This document shows positions 1 to 9,090 of a DNA stretch of 64,000 nt, piece after piece. The DNA comes from Paraburkholderia sediminicola. Its GTDB lineage: Bacteria; Pseudomonadota; Gammaproteobacteria; Burkholderiales; Burkholderiaceae. The position numbers were made by a program, and so were the translations under genes. Every line of letters starts with the position of its first letter. Positions within the stretch are counted from its first letter, which is position 1. The stretch spans positions 620,001-684,000 of the forward strand of contig NZ_CADIKC010000002.1 in the NCBI RefSeq assembly GCF_902859805.1, written 5' to 3'. The notes beneath the pieces were generated by a model. The model was not told the DNA's origin and made no database searches. It was given only the letters and a program-made list of their open reading frames with translations.

Positions 1-668
1 GATGCGCATAATGGACGTGTTCAAAGTTGATCTTGAAAGTCAGACAGCCATAGGATAACGAAGTTTTTTTGGCTCAATTACAATCCCTTTCTGCTGGCTT
101 GAATGACATGCAGCAACGAGGTTCCGCAGCGCTCAACCGCGCCGCAGACGCCCGCGGCCCGCAGGCGTAGAGGGGTCGTCCGCCAGCGTGTGGCGCTGAC
201 CGTTGCGATGCATCCGCACGCGCTCCCGAATCTCGGCCACGGTTGCCGCGCCTGGCACGGCAACGCAAGAGTACTCACCATTGCGGTTGATCCATTCGAC
301 GATCCGGCAGCACTCGCCCCACGGCTGCATGAGCGGTGCGGAGACGCGGCAGCCGCGTATCTTCATGACATCGGTGGCGAGTGGTGCGCTAGCGCCGTTT
401 GCAGCCTTGCCACGCGTAGCCGCAGCAGTTGCTGTCTTTCGACCGGGCCGGAAACCGCGCGACTCGCCACGGTTTACAGGTGAGGAGACTTGCATGAGAT
501 GGCTCCACTGACGGATCTGATCACCGGACATGGCCTCTTTGAGACCACCGTAAAAGTGCCATACCATCATATCCAGACAACACGCAGAGACAACGAAGAA
601 AGGATGGAGAAGTTGTGGAGATTCGTCGCCAAGTGTGTGTTGACGTAGCATTCATCTAGAATTCAGCC
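1..668. other. Stretch without a supported gene
   Basis: No open frame here has a recognisable domain. The longest is a 172-codon minus-strand frame at 133-651; it has low-complexity Arg/Gly/Ala segments and several competing frames on both strands, so it looks like a by-product of high GC content. A decayed gene is also possible, because 340-640 is less GC-biased than the flanking genes. The last 60 bases before 669 must hold the leader of the baeS-like gene, but I could not assign a promoter. Confidence 0.5.
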
Positions 669-2414
669 ATGCAAAGTGAAACTATCCGAATTCGTCCAGA
701 CCGCCCTTTAGGGACCTTTCTCTCCCGCGCGCGGCAGCAGCGAACGAAGATGCGCTTTGGCATTACCTGGAAAATGTTTCTCGCCGTTTTAATCGCCTGT
801 CTGGCGATTTCCCTGACGATGGGCTACGCCTTGCGCGTGAGCTTCGAAAACGGCTTCCTGCACTATGTCCGGGAGCGCAACGCCGGGCGCATTAAAGCCG
901 TCATGGCGAAGGTGACGAGCGAATACGCCGCTCACGGCAACTGGAATTTCTTGCGGGAGCATCCCGAAGCATGGCTCGCGCTGCTGGACGGCGCCGCGCA
1001 CGATGCCCTGCGCGAGGAACTCGCCACAGCGCAGACGGGCAAGCTGCCGGGCTGGAGAACCTTTCCCGGGAGCGGCAGCGTGCAGCAGCTGCTCGGGCCG
1101 CTCTCCGGCCCGTCTGAAGGGCCGCACTGGGGCATGCGCCTGCCACCCGCGCCACCGTCTGGTCCGGACATCGCGATGGAGCGTGACCGTGTGTCGGCAA
1201 GCGGCGTCGTGGGCGGCGACAGTCGCTATGACCGGCCGCCTCCTTCGGCCCCTTTGGCGGCGTCTCCCGTCTCGCCCCCGTCGCATGACAGCGTGACCCG
1301 TGACACGCCGCCCGAGGGGCCGCCCGTCACACTCTACGACGCCCGCCATGAACTCGTGGCGAGCACCGGCCAGCCGCCTCCACCCGGCAGCACGATGCGA
1401 CCCGTCGTCTACGCCGGCAAGGTGGTGGGCTGGCTTGCCGTGAACGGGCCCGACACCCTTTCGGACGCTGCCGACATCGCCTTCCAGGCACAGCAGAAGC
1501 GCGCGACCTGGGAGATCGCGGGCGTGGCTATTGTGCTGGCGGCGCTGGTCGCGCTGGTCCTTGCGCGCATCGTGCTCGCGCCGGTCAAGCGCTTGATGAA
1601 TGCGACCCACCGTCTGGCCGGCGGGGACTACACGGCCCGGGTGCCGGCCGGCAGACGCGACGAGCTCGGCCGGCTTGCGGGCGACTTCAACGTATTGGCC
1701 GATTCGCTGCAAAAAACCGAGCGCTCCCGGCGCGATTTCATTGCGGACATTTCGCACGAGCTGCGCACGCCGCTCGCCGTGCTCCGCGGCGAGCTGGAAG
1801 CCATCGAAGACGGTGTACATGTGTTCAACCGCGATTCGCTTACTTCGCTGCAAACCGAAGTGAACATGCTCAACAAGCTCATCGAAGATCTCTACGAGCT
1901 TTCTCTGAGCGATGTCGGCGCACTCAGCTATCGCAAGACGCCGACCCATGTCGGGCAACTGGCGCGGGCCTCGATCGAGGCCATGCGGGAGTCGTTCAAG
2001 GCGAAACGGATCGAGCTCGACCTGACCTGCATGCCGGACATGGCCGACACAGCTTTCGCGGTCGATCCCGCGCGCTTCGTACAACTGCTGAAAAACCTGT
2101 TGCAGAATTCGTTGCGCTATACCGACCCGGACGGTCACGTGCGCGTGTCGCTTTCGCAAAGTACCAGCGGTTGGCAACTCGACGTGCAGGACTCCCTGCC
2201 CGGTGTGCCTGAAGCCGCGCTAGCCCATCTGTTCGACCGTTTCTATCGCGTGGACGAATCGCGTAGCCGTCAGAACGGCGGTGCGGGGTTGGGCCTCTCG
2301 CTGTGCCACGCTATTGTGACGGCGCATGGCGGCACGATTGGCGCCAAGGCTTCGCCGCTCGGCGGCGTCTGGATCACTGCCCGCTTTCCATCGGAAGGAG
2401 ACGTGACAACATGA
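669..2414 (+). CDS. baeS: BaeS-type sensor histidine kinase
   Basis: Inner-membrane histidine kinase that would sense envelope stress and phosphorylate the regulator encoded next to it. The 581-residue frame has a membrane segment at about residues 35-55, a periplasmic sensor region, a second membrane segment near 283-303, a HAMP linker, the H-box with phosphoacceptor His363 (motif DISHELRTPLAVLRGELEA, very close to E. coli BaeS), an N-box (KNLLQNSLRYTD) and a G-box (GGAGLGLSLC). It is about 110 residues longer than E. coli BaeS, mainly through a Pro/Ser-rich periplasmic insertion at about residues 145-220. An internal ATG at 750 (MRFGITWKM) would give a more standard N-terminus. Its stop overlaps the next start as ATGA, so the pair is translationally coupled. 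Confidence 0.88.
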   Translation: MQSETIRIRPDRPLGTFLSRARQQRTKMRFGITWKMFLAVLIACLAISLTMGYALRVSFENGFLHYVRERNAGRIKAVMAKVTSEYAAHGNWNFLREHPEAWLALLDGAAHDALREELATAQTGKLPGWRTFPGSGSVQQLLGPLSGPSEGPHWGMRLPPAPPSGPDIAMERDRVSASGVVGGDSRYDRPPPSAPLAASPVSPPSHDSVTRDTPPEGPPVTLYDARHELVASTGQPPPPGSTMRPVVYAGKVVGWLAVNGPDTLSDAADIAFQAQQKRATWEIAGVAIVLAALVALVLARIVLAPVKRLMNATHRLAGGDYTARVPAGRRDELGRLAGDFNVLADSLQKTERSRRDFIADISHELRTPLAVLRGELEAIEDGVHVFNRDSLTSLQTEVNMLNKLIEDLYELSLSDVGALSYRKTPTHVGQLARASIEAMRESFKAKRIELDLTCMPDMADTAFAVDPARFVQLLKNLLQNSLRYTDPDGHVRVSLSQSTSGWQLDVQDSLPGVPEAALAHLFDRFYRVDESRSRQNGGAGLGLSLCHAIVTAHGGTIGAKASPLGGVWITARFPSEGDVTT

Positions 2415-3118
2415 CCGAAGGGCGCCCTTTGCACATCCTGATCGTCGAGGATGAACCCAAGCTCGCCGCCGTGCTCGAAGCGTATTTGCAACTCGAGGGC
2501 TTCGTTACCACGATCCTCGACGACGGCCATCAGGTGATGCCCTTCATTCGTTCAACGCCACCGGCGCTGATGCTGCTCGACCTCATGCTGCCCGGGCGCA
2601 GCGGCATGGACATCTGCCGCGAGCTACGGCAATTTTCGGCATTGCCCGTGATTATCCTGACCGCGCGCATCGACGAAATCGACCGTCTGCTGGGTCTCGA
2701 GATCGGTGCCGACGACTACGTCTGCAAACCGTTCAGTCCGCGCGAAGTGGTGGCGCGCGTCAAGGCGATCCTGCGCCGTGCAACGCCTGCCGCGGCGGCG
2801 GCGGACGGATTGCCGCAGGGGCAGCAGGGTTCACAGGGTCTCCAGGTCGACGAGCAGTTTCATCACGCCTTACTCGACGGTAAGGAACTCAAGCTCACCC
2901 CGCTTGAATTGCGGCTTCTCGCGCTGCTGATGAAATCGCCGGGACGCATTTTTTCCCGCGACTACCTGCTGAGTCATCTCTACGACGATCACCGCGTCGT
3001 CACCGACCGCACCATCGACAGCCATATCAAGAACCTGCGCCGCAAGCTGCAGGGCGCACGGCCGGACAGCGAGCCTATCGCCTCCGTGTACGGCGTGGGT
3101 TACCGGCTGGAAATCTGA
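2411..3118 (+). CDS. baeR: BaeR-type OmpR-family response regulator
   Basis: DNA-binding partner of the preceding kinase; in enterobacteria BaeR activates RND efflux and envelope-maintenance genes. The 235-residue product has a receiver domain with the acidic pair near residues 13-14, phospho-acceptor Asp57 (LMLLDLMLPG), the conserved Thr/Ala and Lys (KPFSPRE), then a winged-helix domain from about residue 140 ending GVGYRLEI. The start at 2411 is chosen because it overlaps the kinase stop by four bases; longer in-frame starts would lie inside the kinase gene. The gene ends 18 bases before the convergent LysR gene. The targets cannot be read from this window. Confidence 0.9.
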   Translation: MTEGRPLHILIVEDEPKLAAVLEAYLQLEGFVTTILDDGHQVMPFIRSTPPALMLLDLMLPGRSGMDICRELRQFSALPVIILTARIDEIDRLLGLEIGADDYVCKPFSPREVVARVKAILRRATPAAAAADGLPQGQQGSQGLQVDEQFHHALLDGKELKLTPLELRLLALLMKSPGRIFSRDYLLSHLYDDHRVVTDRTIDSHIKNLRRKLQGARPDSEPIASVYGVGYRLEI

Positions 3119-3136
3119 CGCTCGCCGTTTTCGAAT

Positions 3137-4078
3137 TCAGCTCGCCTTTTCCACCGCCGTTGTGTCAGGCGGCGGACTCCATTGCGCGAACTCCTCACTC
3201 AGAAAGTCGACGCATACCCGCACTTTCGCCGACTGGGCGAGCCGCGCCGGATACACCGCCCACAGGTTCGCGGGTTGCGTGACATCCGGCAGCACCTGCT
3301 GCAACTGGCCGCCGTCGAGCAAGGGCCGCACATCCCACATCGAGCGCAGCACGATTCCGCGTCCGGCCAACGCCCATTGCACGGCCACCTCACCGTGATT
3401 GGTCGACAGCGGCCCCGTGACCTTGATCGAGGCCGCCTCGCCGCGCACTGTCAAACGCCACAGACCGAATGGATGGTCGCGCTCCTTGATCGCCAGACAC
3501 GCGTGCGTCGACAGGTCCGCGAGTTGCCGCGGAGCGCCGTGCCGCGCGAGGTATTCCGGCGACGCGCACAGTACCCGATGATTCGACGCGAGCCGTTTGG
3601 CAATCAGATGGGGCGCGATTTCGTCGCCGATGCGGATATCGAGGTCGAAGCCTTCGCCGCCCACGTCGACGAGGCGGTCGAACAGATCGAGCCGCACGCT
3701 CAGTTGCGGATACCGGTCGGAAAACCGGGCCAGCGCGGGCGCGACGAAACGGCGGCCAAAGCCGAAGCTGCTGGAGATGCGCAACTTGCCGCCGGGGATG
3801 CGGCGCGTGGTGGAGACGTCTTCCACCAGTTGGTCGACGTCGTCGAGAATCTTTTCGGCCCAGGTGTAGACCCGTTCACCGGCTTCCGTAATCGCGACGC
3901 GCCGCGTGGAACGGTGCAATAAGCGCGTACCGAGCGTAGTCTCGAGCACATTGATGCGTTTGCTGACGTACGCCGCGGACACCGACAGCGCCTCCGCCGC
4001 CGCGCTGAAACTCGATTTGCGCGCCACTTCGCAAAACACGCGCAAATCGCCTAGATCGGGTGATGGGACGGCGTTCAT
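3137..4078 (-). CDS. dmlR: LysR-family regulator, DmlR-like
   Basis: Likely controls the divergent dehydrogenase gene, as DmlR controls dmlA in E. coli. The N-terminal winged helix carries FCEVARKSSFSAAAEAL, SKRINVLE and LGTRLLHRSTR; the remainder is a substrate-binding co-inducer domain. I chose the start at 4078 (MNAVPSPDLGDL, 313 residues). The upstream alternative at 4108 would place the beginning of the coding sequence inside a near-perfect inverted repeat at 4102-4120 that looks like the operator. Divergent orientation with a 135-base gap is the classic LysR arrangement. The inducer is not determinable from sequence; D-malate or tartrate is the inference from context. Confidence 0.82.
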   Translation of the reverse strand: MNAVPSPDLGDLRVFCEVARKSSFSAAAEALSVSAAYVSKRINVLETTLGTRLLHRSTRRVAITEAGERVYTWAEKILDDVDQLVEDVSTTRRIPGGKLRISSSFGFGRRFVAPALARFSDRYPQLSVRLDLFDRLVDVGGEGFDLDIRIGDEIAPHLIAKRLASNHRVLCASPEYLARHGAPRQLADLSTHACLAIKERDHPFGLWRLTVRGEAASIKVTGPLSTNHGEVAVQWALAGRGIVLRSMWDVRPLLDGGQLQQVLPDVTQPANLWAVYPARLAQSAKVRVCVDFLSEEFAQWSPPPDTTAVEKAS

Positions 4079-4101
4079 AGGTCGCTCGGTGGCAGATTGT
4101 T

Positions 4102-4120
4102 TGTACACGATTCGTGCACA
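4102..4120. promoter_or_regulatory. Candidate LysR operator in the dmlR/dmlA gap
   Basis: Nineteen bases form two 9-base arms (TGTACACGA and TCGTGCACA) around one central base, with one arm mismatch. The site lies between the divergent regulator and dehydrogenase genes, about 94 bases before the latter, where a LysR protein would bind. Its role is inferred from position and symmetry. Confidence 0.6.
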
Positions 4121-4213
4121 GTGGCTTAACTAAAGCGACTATTTTAAGCTCAAACAGCAGGAATAAAATAAGCGCTATCGAACCATCGAAATTCCCAACG
4201 GAGGAGCAGGAAC

Positions 4214-5296
4214 ATGTCGAAGACCTATCGGATTGCGGTCATACCCGGCGACGGCATCGGCGTCGAAGTGATGCCGGAAGCCATTCGCGTGCTGGAGACG
4301 GTGAAAAAGCGCTTCGGCATCGAACTGGAGTATCAGCACATCGAATGGGCGAGCTGCGATTACTACGCCAGGCACGGCAAGATGATGCCGGACGACTGGA
4401 AAGCCCAACTGCAATCCGCCGACGCGATTCTGTTCGGTGCGGTCGGCTGGCCCGACACGGTGCCCGACCATATCTCGCTGTGGGGGTCGCTGCTGAAGTT
4501 CCGGCGCGAATTCGATCAGTACATCAACCTGCGCCCTGCCCGGCTCTTCGCCGGTGTGCCTTCGCCGCTCGCGGGCCGCAAGGCCGGCGACATCGATTTC
4601 TGGATCGTGCGCGAGAACACCGAGGGCGAATATTCGTCGGTGGGCGGCGTGATGTTCGAAGGCACCGAGCGTGAGTTCGTGCTGCAGGAATCCGTGTTCA
4701 CGCGGCACGGCAGCGAGCGCGTGCTGAAGTTCGCGTTCGACCTCGCGCAACGACGCGAGCGCAAGAAGATCACCGTGGCGACGAAGAGCAACGGCATCGC
4801 GATCAGCATGCCGTGGTGGGACAAATGCGCGGCCGGTATCGCCGCGCAGTACCCGGACGTGACGTGGGACAAGCAACACATCGACATCCTCTGCGCACGC
4901 TTCGTGTTGAACCCGGATCGCTTCGACGTGGTGGTCGCCACCAATCTGTTCGGCGACATCCTCTCCGATCTCGGTCCTGCCTGCACTGGCACGATCGGCC
5001 TCGCACCGTCGGGCAATCTGAACCCGGACCGCAAGTTTCCGTCGCTGTTCGAACCGGTACATGGCTCGGCGCCTGACATCGCCGGCAAGAACATCGCCAA
5101 TCCGATTGCGATGATCTGGTCCGCCGCGATGATGCTCGACTTCCTCGGCAATCACGAGGGCAAGGAACGCGAGGCGCATGACGCGATTCTCGCGGCGATC
5201 GAGGCAACGCTGATCGAAGGTCCGCATACGGGCGACCTCGGCGGCAAGGCGAACACCACCGAAGTCGGCCAGGCAATCGCGGCTAAACTCGCCTGA
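4214..5296 (+). CDS. dmlA: D-malate / tartrate dehydrogenase (decarboxylating)
   Basis: NAD-dependent beta-decarboxylating dehydrogenase of the isopropylmalate/isocitrate dehydrogenase superfamily, converting D-malate to pyruvate or oxidising tartrate. The 360-residue length and the family signatures IPGDGIGVEV, LLKFRREFDQYINLRPARL, RENTEGEYSSVGG, and NLFGDILSDL with the metal-binding aspartates fit the DmlA/TtuC branch better than LeuB. The start follows a GGAGGAGC-like ribosome site at 4200-4207. It is the first gene of a group continuing with an aspartoacylase-like hydrolase and a cupin, and it faces a DmlR-type regulator. Substrate choice between D-malate, tartrate and related 2-hydroxyacids is not resolved by the sequence. 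Confidence 0.88.
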   Translation: MSKTYRIAVIPGDGIGVEVMPEAIRVLETVKKRFGIELEYQHIEWASCDYYARHGKMMPDDWKAQLQSADAILFGAVGWPDTVPDHISLWGSLLKFRREFDQYINLRPARLFAGVPSPLAGRKAGDIDFWIVRENTEGEYSSVGGVMFEGTEREFVLQESVFTRHGSERVLKFAFDLAQRRERKKITVATKSNGIAISMPWWDKCAAGIAAQYPDVTWDKQHIDILCARFVLNPDRFDVVVATNLFGDILSDLGPACTGTIGLAPSGNLNPDRKFPSLFEPVHGSAPDIAGKNIANPIAMIWSAAMMLDFLGNHEGKEREAHDAILAAIEATLIEGPHTGDLGGKANTTEVGQAIAAKLA

Positions 5297-5341
5297 GTCT
5301 AACGATCTGTCGATCCCAACCTTCTGCGAGGACACGTTCGA

Positions 5342-6325
5342 ATGAGCATGGAAGCCTACCCCATCGAAGTCGAATTCCCCGATATTTCGGTTCACGAGCA
5401 ATCGCCGTCCGGCATCGCCTACGTTCATACGTTCGACTCCGGCGCGCCGGGACCGCACGTGATGATCAACGCGCTCACGCACGGCAACGAAGTGTGCGGG
5501 GCTATCGTCGTCGACGAACTGCTGCGGCGCGCGTTGAGGCCGCGTCGTGGACGCCTCACGCTTGCCTTTGCGAACGTCGCTGCATATGGGCGTTTTGACC
5601 CGGCAAAGCCCGACGCCGCCCGCTTCGTCGATCAGGACTTCAACCGCGTATGGACCGCAGCGGTGCTCGACGATACGTCGCGCACGTCAAGCGAATTGAC
5701 GCGCGCACGCGAGATGCGCCCGGTGATCGACACGGTCGACGCACTGCTCGATCTGCATTCGATGCACGAGAAATGCAAGCCGCTGATCGTGGCGGGACCG
5801 CTGCAGAAAGGCATCGACCTTGCCGTGCGTCTCGGCACGCCCGCCACGGTGATCTGCGACGAGGGCCATCCCGAAGGCCGCCGCATGCGCGATTACGAAG
5901 GCTTCGGCACAGCGGATAGCGCGAAACACGCGCTGCTGATCGAATGCGGACAACACTGGGAACGAAGCGCGGTCGCCGTGGCCCGCGACACGACCGCGCG
6001 CTTCCTGCTGCTGGCAGGCGTGATCGATGAAGCCGATTTGCCGGACGGCTGGCTGGCGCCGTTGCCGTCCACCCAGCACATCGTGCGCGTCACGCAGCCG
6101 GTGGTGGCGACCAGTATGGATTTTCGTTTCGCGGCGCCTTACACCGGCCTGGAGATCTTTCCCGATGCCGGCACCGTCATCGGCTGGTCGAACGGCGAAG
6201 CGGTGGTCACGCCTTATGACAACTGCATGCTCGTGATGCCGTCGCTGCGTCAGTTGCGTCCCGGCGTCACCGTGGTGCGGCTGGGCAAGATCGAACAAAC
6301 CGTGACGAACACGAACGGCCGATGA
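5342..6325 (+). CDS. Aspartoacylase/succinylglutamate desuccinylase-family zinc hydrolase
   Basis: Predicted cytoplasmic Zn-dependent amidohydrolase of the AstE/AspA group (M14-like fold). The 327-residue product shows the metal ligands His47 and Glu50 (THGNE) and His139 (LLDLHSMH), plus the Asn-Arg pair NRVW near residues 101-104 typical of carboxylate binding. Annotation as AstE proper is unlikely, since no arginine-succinyl pathway genes are nearby. It sits 45 bases after the dehydrogenase gene in the same direction and before a cupin gene, so the three may deacylate and then oxidise a hydroxy-dicarboxylate conjugate. That pathway is inference. Confidence 0.8.
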   Translation: MSMEAYPIEVEFPDISVHEQSPSGIAYVHTFDSGAPGPHVMINALTHGNEVCGAIVVDELLRRALRPRRGRLTLAFANVAAYGRFDPAKPDAARFVDQDFNRVWTAAVLDDTSRTSSELTRAREMRPVIDTVDALLDLHSMHEKCKPLIVAGPLQKGIDLAVRLGTPATVICDEGHPEGRRMRDYEGFGTADSAKHALLIECGQHWERSAVAVARDTTARFLLLAGVIDEADLPDGWLAPLPSTQHIVRVTQPVVATSMDFRFAAPYTGLEIFPDAGTVIGWSNGEAVVTPYDNCMLVMPSLRQLRPGVTVVRLGKIEQTVTNTNGR

Positions 6326-6359
6326 ATCGGCCCATGCACATTCAAAAGGTAACGTGAAA

Positions 6360-6704
6360 ATGAAGGTTCAAAGCATCAAGCAAAGCGTGAATCTGCAGAA
6401 TCTCGAAGACTGGGGCACAGCGGGGCTGCCGGGCACGACGCCGATTCAGGTGTCCGGCGTGCAGCGCGTGATCAAGGGCAGCGAAGCCATCGACACCGGT
6501 ATTTTTGAATGCACGGCGGGCACGTACCACCGCTCGGTCAAGCAGGCCGAGGTGATGCACTTCATCGCGGGGCGCGGCCGCTTCACGCCCGATAACGAAG
6601 AGACCATCCATTTCGAAAGCGGCGACACGCTCTTTTTCGAAGCCAATACAGAAGGTCTTTGGGAAGTCGAGGAAACCATGCGAAAGATCTATGTGATCTT
6701 CTGA
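6360..6704 (+). CDS. Small cupin-domain protein
   Basis: Single-domain cupin of 114 residues. The pattern GIFECTAGTYHRSVKQAEVMHFIAG followed by ESGDTLFF gives the two cupin motifs, resembling the (S)-ureidoglycine aminohydrolase/EutQ-like small cupins (DUF861 type). No catalytic function can be assigned. The ATG at 6360 is favoured over the GTG at 6354 because AAAGGT at 6345-6350 is spaced correctly only for the ATG. The gene follows the zinc hydrolase with a 34-base gap and ends the presumed dmlA-led operon. Confidence 0.75.
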   Translation: MKVQSIKQSVNLQNLEDWGTAGLPGTTPIQVSGVQRVIKGSEAIDTGIFECTAGTYHRSVKQAEVMHFIAGRGRFTPDNEETIHFESGDTLFFEANTEGLWEVEETMRKIYVIF

Positions 6705-6966
6705 GCACGCCCCCCGGGCGCCGTCCCCGGCGCTCGCCTCCCCACCTGCACGCCTTGTTCCCCGCGCACCCTGCGCCGCGGCATCCCTCGTCACTCCCAC
6801 TGCCCTGACGCCATAGTCGGGTAATCCCGCGTTGCCCCTCGTTGTCAAACTACTTACAGTTCGGCCTGTTCATATAGAGAATCAGCGTTCTTTATACGAA
6901 CAAATCAGCCGGGATTATCGGCGCCCGGATCGCCTGTATGTTCTCGCAGGTCAAGACAGGGTAAGG

Positions 6967-7154
6967 CAGCTAAACCTGTCCGAGTACTATGCATTGTCGA
7001 AGCGCATCGATCTGTATGCGCTACAGGCGTTCCAGCGCAGCAACGGCAATGCGTCCGGCACGGCAGGTTCGGGCTTCATCATCACGGCCGGCGCGATTAT
7101 CGGCAACGGTTTGCAAAGTGCGCCGTCGCCGGCATAGGCATCGTGCGCCGCGTC
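6967..7154 (+). pseudogene. C-terminal remnant of an outer-membrane porin
   Basis: Residues LSEYYALSKRIDLYALQAFQ are the hallmark of the last strands of Burkholderia/Comamonas-type porins, followed by the usual glycine-rich stretch. The frame then stops at 7137. The expected terminal beta-strand is found in another frame at 7125-7154 as VAGIGIVRRV, where intact porins have something like AAGVGIxHRF. A frameshift near 7120 therefore separates the two pieces, and nothing upstream of 6967 matches a porin, so this is a degraded relic. It lies between the malate cluster and a transporter gene, a usual place for an uptake porin. Confidence 0.72.
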
Positions 7155-7182
7155 CAACCGGCGTACGATCGTAAAAGAAAGG

Positions 7183-7204
7183 AAGGCTCGTTACGGCGAG
7201 CCTT
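7183..7204 (+). terminator. Hairpin terminator after the porin remnant
   Basis: Perfect 8-base stem AAGGCTCG / CGAGCCTT around a six-base loop, with the T-rich end running into TTTA. It lies 28 bases after the porin relic and before the ribosome site of the next gene, and is probably the surviving terminator of the lost porin gene. Confidence 0.65.
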
Positions 7205-7231
7205 TACGTATTGTGCAGTCAGGAGACCAGC

Positions 7232-8590
7232 ATGAGCCGCAGCAACGCTGTGAACGTTCAAACGTTTATCAACGACCACCCCTTCTCGCCGTTCCAGTGG
7301 CTCATCTTTTTCATGTGTTTCATCATCGTCCTGCTGGACGGTTTTGACACGGCCGCGATCGGCTTCATTGCACCGTCGCTGATTTCCGAATGGGGCATCA
7401 CCCGGCCCGCGCTCGCACCCGTGCTCAGCGCGGCGCTGTTCGGTCTCGCCTGCGGCGCGCTCGTCTCAGGTCCGCTGTCCGACCGGCTCGGGCGACGCTC
7501 GATGCTGCTCGGCTCGGTGCTGCTATTCGGCGTGACCTGCTTTGCTTCGGCCTTCTCCAACAGCATCGAACACTTGACGATATTGCGCTTTGTCACCGGC
7601 GTCGGCCTTGGCGCGGCCATGCCGAACGCCGTGACGATGATGGGCGAGTACTGCCCCGATCGCCGCCGCGCGACCGTGATCAATCTGATGTTCTGCGGCT
7701 TTCCGCTCGGCGCGGCCTTCGGCGGCTTTCTCGCTGCGTGGATGATTCCGCACTTCGGCTGGCGCAGCGTGCTGGTGCTTGGCGGTGTCACGCCGCTGTT
7801 GCTGCTGATCGTGCTGGTGCTGAAGATGCCGGAATCGGTCCGCTATATGGTGGCCAACAGCAAGCCGGTCGAACGGATTCGCGCAGCGCTGGCGCGCATT
7901 TCGAGCGACGCCGCTCAGGCCGACAGCTTCGTCATGACCGAAACCGCGCCGCAAACCGGCGGCAAGGGCATGGGCGTCGTGCTGTCGCGTTCGTACATCG
8001 TCGGCTCGGTGATGCTTTGGATTGCCTACTTCATGGGCCTCGTGATCTTCTACGCGTCGATCAACTGGATGCCGATTCTGCTGAAGGACGCCGGACTCAC
8101 GCCGCAACGCGCGACGCTGATTTCCGCGCTGTTCCCGCTCGGCGGCGTGGGCGCCGTGCTGTGCGGCGTGCTGATGGACCGCTTCAACGCGAACCGCATC
8201 ATTGCGGCCTGCTATGCGTTGACTGCGGTGAGCGTGTATTTCATCGGCCAGGCGGTCGGCAATGTCGGCGCGCTGGTGTTTATCGTGTTCGTCGCGGGCG
8301 TGCTGATGAATACCGCGCAATCGTCGATGCCGGCGCTTGCCGCCGCGTTCTACCCGACGCAGGGTCGCGGCACGGGCGTGGCGTGGATGCTGGGGATCGG
8401 CCGCTTCGGCGGGATCGCGGGCTCGTTCCTCGTGGCAGAGCTGACGCGCCGCCACTTCACCTTTGGCGGCATCTTCGCGATGGTTGCGGTGGCGGGTCTG
8501 ATTTCGTGCGTGGCGTTGCTGATCAAGCAGGCGGCACGGCCGCATGTGGCGGCAGAGACTGGCGCGAAAGCGGAGTCGTTTGGGCATTGA
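7232..8590 (+). CDS. MFS transporter, aromatic acid:H+ symporter type
   Basis: Twelve-segment major facilitator of about 452 residues. The first helix motif DGFDTAAIGFIAPSL and the loop motif DRLGRRS identify the AAHS group (PcaK/BenK/MhpT relatives), which import protonated aromatic acids. The start at 7232 follows AGGAG at 7221-7225; a TTG 21 bases earlier would include the ribosome site and is rejected. No aromatic catabolic gene is directly adjacent; the nearest candidates are the hydratase/aldolase genes about 14 kb away. Substrate is therefore inferred only at family level. Confidence 0.85.
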   Translation: MSRSNAVNVQTFINDHPFSPFQWLIFFMCFIIVLLDGFDTAAIGFIAPSLISEWGITRPALAPVLSAALFGLACGALVSGPLSDRLGRRSMLLGSVLLFGVTCFASAFSNSIEHLTILRFVTGVGLGAAMPNAVTMMGEYCPDRRRATVINLMFCGFPLGAAFGGFLAAWMIPHFGWRSVLVLGGVTPLLLLIVLVLKMPESVRYMVANSKPVERIRAALARISSDAAQADSFVMTETAPQTGGKGMGVVLSRSYIVGSVMLWIAYFMGLVIFYASINWMPILLKDAGLTPQRATLISALFPLGGVGAVLCGVLMDRFNANRIIAACYALTAVSVYFIGQAVGNVGALVFIVFVAGVLMNTAQSSMPALAAAFYPTQGRGTGVAWMLGIGRFGGIAGSFLVAELTRRHFTFGGIFAMVAVAGLISCVALLIKQAARPHVAAETGAKAESFGH

Positions 8591-8726
8591 AAAGGCCGGA
8601 GGTGCGAGTAAAAAGCACCGTCGGTCACTTCCCGATAAACTACGCCGTTATTGATTCGGGCGGGCACGGCAATGGTCAATACCACTGCCTTTGCACCGTC
8701 GCCCATCTAACGACAGGATTCAGTCA

Positions 8727-9056
8727 ATGAAACGCGTAGTTGTATCGGCCGTGCTGGCACTGTGCCTCGCGCAGCCGGCCGTTGAAGCCGTTGCACAAAC
8801 AGTCAGCGATCAATGTTTTGCCATCGGCGATATTGCCGGCCAGGTGGCCTCGTGGCGTGCCCACAAGAAAACGAAAGCGCAGGCGCTTGCCCAGGCGGCC
8901 AAGTACTACCGAGGTGAATCCGACCGGCAAGCAGTCTCCGCCATCGTCGAAAAGATCTACAGCCCGAACGCCCCTCACATGACACCCGATCAGGCCAGCA
9001 TGGCGTTCACCTCGGACTGCGCAAACCAGCAGAAATCGCAGGCACCCGCGCAGTAG
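8727..9056 (+). CDS. Small exported protein of unknown function
   Basis: 109 residues with a clear Sec signal peptide (KR start, hydrophobic stretch, predicted cut after AVAQ or nearby), leaving a mature protein of about 85 residues with two cysteines and many alanines. No family recognised. It is convergent with the GH53 gene and 34 bases from its end, and probably stands alone. Confidence 0.6.
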   Translation: MKRVVVSAVLALCLAQPAVEAVAQTVSDQCFAIGDIAGQVASWRAHKKTKAQALAQAAKYYRGESDRQAVSAIVEKIYSPNAPHMTPDQASMAFTSDCANQQKSQAPAQ

Positions 9057-9090
9057 TGCCTGCTATCCGCAATAACGGTTAACGCCAGGG

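Larger units (their letters stand above)
6705..7231. other. Intergenic stretch with porin debris
   Basis: No intact gene. An open frame at 6832-7137 exists, but only its second half is recognisable, as the broken C-terminus of a Burkholderia-type porin. A hairpin terminator follows at 7183-7204. The first 260 bases hold nothing I recognise. Confidence 0.6.

Noticed and set aside
133..651. A 172-codon minus-strand frame as a real gene
   Set aside because: No domain, no ribosome site at its start and competing frames on both strands; kept only as an unexplained stretch.
5342..6325. Calling the zinc hydrolase astE (arginine succinyltransferase pathway)
   Set aside because: No other ast gene is near and the neighbours are hydroxy-acid genes; only the family is supported.
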